Positions 7,634 to 10,569 of a stretch of DNA of 10,569 nucleotides are shown in pieces; the first letter of the stretch is position 1; every line of letters starts with the position of its first letter. The notes under the pieces were generated by a model. The model worked only from the letters and a program-made list of their open reading frames with translations. It did not search any database and was not told where the DNA came from. Origin of the DNA: Larix sibirica (Eukaryota > Streptophyta > Pinopsida > Pinales > Pinaceae); contig NWUY0303885810.1 of NCBI GenBank assembly GCA_004151065.3, forward strand, positions 1 through 10,569. Reading direction: 5' to 3'. A program made the translations under genes and the position numbers.

Positions 7634-8739
7634 CTAGGATGCCTGCTTTAGAGTAGAGGCGGAGAGGGGGGCACCAAGATAATTCGTTGGAAGGGAGCTC
7701 CTTTGATAACCTAGGATATGGTTAATGTTCCGTTGAGTGATCCTAGGGGTGTAGAAGAAAAATATCTGAGATTTGGCTTCATTGGCTTCAAGCCCCGAGG
7801 ATTTGAAAAAGAGATTTGAACCTTTCTTAAAATCCCTTGCTTCTTGAACCAATGCATGCCCCATAAGCATAGTATCATCCATGAATTGATGATGTGTTTG
7901 TTTCAGATCATTAAGGAGGATAGATATCCTTTTTAATTCATGGCTTTTCGCCATATCTTTGATCATTCTCCTAAGACCATCAACCACCAGAAAAAACAAG
8001 AAGGGCGGTAATGGGTCCCCTTGCCTGATTCCTCGGGATGGTCAAAATTTTTGCAATAGGACCCCATTGACCAGGATCGAAAAAGAAAGCAGAGAAGGTT
8101 AGTTTACTAATCCATATGATCCACTCAGTCCTAAACCTGTAAGCTTTCAACATTTCTTCCACGAACTGCCAATTGATTTTAACATATGCTTTAGTCATAT
8201 AAATCTTTATAAGCATTCCATATTTTCTTAATTTTTAAAGAATGGATGACCTCATGAACTAGATTGATGCCATCGGTAATCTGTCTTCCTTCCATAAAGC
8301 CAGTTTGTTCTGGAGATATTAAAATTGGAAGTAGAGATTTAATCATGTTGGCTAAGACTTTAGTGATTATTTTGTAAATGATATTACAAAGCGAGATTGG
8401 ATGAAATTTACCTGGTTCATCTGCTCCTTCGATTTTGGGGATAAGAGAAAGGAAAATGTCATTGAAGGAAGACAAAACCTCCACTGTAGAATGGAAATCC
8501 TCCACAATCTGGACAACTTCCTCTTTGATCGTATCGTAGAAGTAATGAAAGAACTTTGTCGTGAATCCATCTAGTCCTAGGGCATTACCATATTCCATTT
8601 GCTTAAGAGATTCCTCCACTTCTTCGGTTTCCACCAGTCGCATAAGTAAATCATTTTGGGCCAAGGAAACCAAAGAGGGGACATGTTGCATTACTTGGGA
8701 GATAGCAGCGAACCTGTCTAGTATTGTTTCCTTCATCAA
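7634..8739 (-). pseudogene. LINE reverse transcriptase domain, broken (right copy)
   Basis: The palm and fingers of a plant L1-type RT, in three frames. The part at 8739-8191 carries EYGNALGLDGFTTKFFHYF, SLIPKIEGADEPGKFHPIS, LCNIIYKIITKVLAN and SPEQTGFMEGRQITDG. The next part (8216-7980) carries motif A as LIKIYMTKAYVKINW: the catalytic Asp is Tyr at 8199-8201 and the second Asp is Val at 8181-8183. The GIRQGDPLPPFLF box lies near 8035-7995. The last part (7999-7634) carries the catalytic FMDD box intact at 7874-7885, then LEANEAKSQIFFF and PTNYLGAPLS. Plant LINEs usually have Ala where Met stands. The loss of motif A Asp and two frameshifts abolish activity. Confidence 0.95.
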
Positions 8740-9178
8740 ATCTTTGAATTATTTCATTAGTTCCTCCTCCTATCTCCTCTCTTATTTCAGTTTGTTCCCC
8801 ATTTCCTTTTTTTAGCATTTAAATTCAATTTCATTTCCTATTCATGAACGTGGACCTGTGGAATAAGGTTGTGTTCCTTTCACCTTCTTTGAGCCAATGG
8901 TTCTTGGACTTTTGTTTCTAGAGTATTTCCTCTTGTGTTTCCCTTTCTTGGAGCTTTATCATGACCTACTTTTCTTCTTCCTGTAGGTCATCATCAAAAC
9001 CAAACTATATCCCAGCCATCTGGATTGCTTCAAGGCGTTCTTCCTGATGTTTCTTGTCTTCAAAGATATTACCAAATACCTCTTTGTTCCATTTCTTAAT
9101 TATGCATTTGACTGCTTTTAATTTCTATTGAAACTTATACATGCAGGTGCTATAGGGTATTTCTTCCTCCTTCCACTG
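8740..9178 (-). pseudogene. Right LINE linker between endonuclease and RT
   Basis: A charged, helix-like stretch in the same frame as the endonuclease, with about eight stops: KAVKCIIKKWNKEVFGNIF, then EDKKHQEERLEAIQMAGI, and NHWLKEGERNTTLFHRST at about 8905-8846. The last is the well-known W-x-KEG-x-RN-x-x-FH box that precedes the RT in plant LINEs. Stops often stand where Gln, Arg or Trp codons are expected, as after C-to-T or G-to-A change. A frame change near 8740 leads into the RT. Confidence 0.85.
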
Positions 9179-9970
9179 CTAATGAACCAGGATTTTGAAG
9201 TCCAGATGGGCAAGCCATAACTTCTCGAACCGGAATGGGTGACCCCTGGTTTTGTCCACATTGTTCCAAGTTAAACAGATTGGCCAATGATTGAATCCAG
9301 TCGCTGGCAGTACGAGTGCATAAGCCTCTCCTCCCGTTCTCATAAAAGATTCTGATATTAAAAACCTATCCAATCTGGAGGCAATGTGTGGATCACCTCC
9401 TTATTTGTTATTCCATGAGAATACTTGATTTCATGTCTCCATATCCACCATGCCTAAAGAATTTATCAGCTCTCTGAACCCTTCGCTTGAAGCATCCAAT
9501 TGTCTTCTATCGCCTTCATTTTCTTCTAGAGAGGTTATCATGTTGAAGTCATGGCCCATAATCAAAGGTTTCCCATTAATCCAATGTTTTAGATTATCTA
9601 ATTTTTTCAAGAAATTCATTTTCTATAAGATGTATTGGGGGTTGTATACATTCATAAGAACCCCCAAGATGGTCATCCCTATGATCTTAAACTCGATTGA
9701 AATAAATTGCCTAGAAACTAAACAATTGAAAATACTTACTTCTTTGGGATTCCAAAGGATTTCCAAGCCCCCAACTGCACCTTGAGCCTCGACTACAATT
9801 GCTTCATTGCCTCTCCATATCTTTTCTTCCAGAGAAACCAAAGCGTTTTCAAAGTATTTGGTCTCTTGAATGAATAAGACCATCAATTTCTCCTCCATAA
9901 TATTTTTACGTAAGATTCTAACTTTCTTAGGGCTATTTTCCCCTCGGACATTCCATGATAGGATCTTTAT
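9179..9970 (-). pseudogene. APE-type endonuclease domain of right LINE ORF2, broken
   Basis: The domain nicks target DNA to prime reverse transcription. It starts at 9970 with IKILSWNVRGENSPKKVRIL; the ATA first codon is probably a changed ATG. Catalytic positions are Asn of SWN (9950-9952), Glu of QETK (9863-9865), Tyr of YNPQ (9644-9646) and Asp of the GDFN-like box, which reads GHDFN (Asp 9548-9550). The final SDH box reads F-N-H (Phe 9293-9295, Asn 9290-9292), so the catalytic Asp is lost. LDRFLISESF and RGHPFRFEKLWLAHLDF also match the family. The domain keeps one frame, with stops at 9623-9625, 9431-9433, 9401-9403 and 9179-9181 and no indels. Confidence 0.93.
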
Positions 9971-10561
9971 TTAAACATGATTTTTTATGGCAGATAATGA
10001 CACCTTGATCGTTGGGTATTGCCCGAATTTTATCAGCTTTGTCCCTACCTCCAGGATTCTCTTCATGTTGTTCCATATTTCTCTTTTTTCAGGGCCCTTT
10101 TTTAGCTTATGTTTGTTATCTCTGGAGGGTTCCCCTTCAATACCCAGTTTTCCAGATCTTGAAGCCTGCAATATCACCTCTTGCGGCAACTTAATCTGGT
10201 GGGAGGTGACATATCCTTTCCCTTTGTTGGAACAGTCAACTTCAATCTCATCTAGATTAAGTTTTCCTAGCTCCATATCCTCATATTCTTCATCCATCAT
10301 GTTGGTGTCCTCTTGATCTTTTGTATTAGGTTGGTCCTTGGTGTTACTATCCCAATCTATAGTGTTACCAGTGAATTAGCCCTCTGAGGGACCCATTCCT
10401 TCCACATTTGGATCCATCTCGTCCTCTGGCATTTGTCTTAGGGTTTCAAAGAGATTAGACACTTGGTTCAGGGTTGTCATATTAGTATTTGTCGCTCGTC
10501 TTCCATACCTTTTCCTATTAGAAACCCTAGTGAAACCTTCCCTGTCAACTTCCTCTTTGGG
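9971..10561 (-). pseudogene. C-terminal part of right LINE ORF1
   Basis: ORF1 of plant LINEs encodes an RNA-binding, nucleic-acid chaperone protein. This frame runs from 10561 (after a TAA at 10562-10564) to TAA 9971-9973 with one internal TAA at 10376-10378. It is hydrophilic: REGFTRVSNRKRYGRRATN, then LNQVSNLFETLRQMPEDE, an acidic part (NMMDEEYEDMELGKLNLDE) and a Lys-rich tail (KHKLKKGPEKREIWNNMKR). No RRM or CCHC knuckle falls in the visible part; these would lie further upstream, outside the window. Identification rests on position just before the endonuclease, the shared strand and composition. Its stop codon lies in the same frame as, and directly before, the endonuclease start. Confidence 0.7.
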
Positions 10562-10569
10562 TTAACCCT

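Larger units (their letters stand above)
4340..10569 (-). mobile_element. Degenerate LINE (non-LTR retrotransposon), right copy, open at right edge
   Basis: Reading on the minus strand from the right edge, the order is ORF1 tail, APE-type endonuclease, linker with a WLKEG box, RT, thumb/connection, zinc-binding domain, RNase H, an unrecognised C-terminal extension and a 3' untranslated-like stretch. This is the plant L1-type layout with RNase H. More than 6 kb are present and the 5' end lies outside the window. The ORF1 tail, endonuclease and linker keep one frame from about 10561 to about 8745 with only nonsense changes; later parts also have frameshifts (near 8740, 8216, 8000, 6200, 5780 and 5555). 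Stops and lost catalytic residues show it is inactive. The 3' boundary is set where the LINE-like text meets the A-rich start of the 12-bp array; no target-site duplication was found. Confidence 0.92.

Noticed and set aside
7980-8739. Adjacent minus-strand ORFs read as several small genes
   Set aside because: They are frameshifted pieces of one RT domain with motifs in the correct order.
9450-9785. 111-codon plus-strand ORF, and similar plus-strand ORFs at 8561-8815 and 9987-10316
   Set aside because: They are antisense shadows of the LINE ORF1/ORF2 remnants, with no domains and no codon-level support.
10559-10569. GGGTTAACCC palindrome resembling the plant telomere repeat
   Set aside because: Only one short copy is at the window edge, not a tandem run; it is too short to mean anything.
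1-10569. A possible new defence, RNA or host gene system
   Set aside because: I looked for intact ORFs, tRNA- or rRNA-like stretches, CRISPR-like spaced repeats and LTR-type features. Only decayed LINE parts and one contiguous 12-bp array were supported.

Overview
The window looks like intergenic DNA from a large, repeat-rich plant nuclear genome, most likely a seed plant and possibly a gymnosperm (lineage is inference only). It is AT-rich. I see no intact host gene, no RNA gene, no CRISPR array and no bacterial-type operon. Almost everything I can identify is the decayed remains of two non-LTR retrotransposons (LINEs) lying tail to tail, with a 12-bp minisatellite between them.

Layout: (1) 1-545, no recognised gene; a weak protein-like frame on the minus strand. 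(2) About 545-2850, plus strand, a badly decayed LINE ('left LINE'): reverse transcriptase (RT), connection region, and a trace of the RT-associated zinc-binding domain; a possible coding tail reaches about 3304. (3) 3363-3421, two small inverted repeats. (4) About 3421-4333, a 12-bp tandem array of roughly 75 units, with no net indel in about 54 consecutive units. (5) About 4340-10569, minus strand, a second, better preserved LINE ('right LINE') running off the right edge. In sense order it shows the ORF1 tail, APE-type endonuclease, linker, RT, thumb/connection, zinc-binding domain, RNase H domain, an unrecognised C-terminal extension and a 3' untranslated-like tail.

In a living LINE the ORF1 protein coats the RNA, the endonuclease nicks target DNA, the RT copies the RNA from the nick, and RNase H may remove template RNA. 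Here both copies are dead. In-frame stops occur throughout and there are several frameshifts. Catalytic residues are replaced: motif A Asp to Tyr in the right RT, both Asp of the FADD-type box to Tyr in the left RT, Asp to Asn in the endonuclease SDH box, and the last Asp of RNase H to Asn.

The least explained parts are the approximately 280-codon decayed frame downstream of RNase H in the right LINE, and the 12-bp array, whose A-rich core on the LINE sense strand starts where that LINE ends. I found no convincing evidence of a new functional system. The interesting points concern LINE architecture and the origin of the minisatellite.
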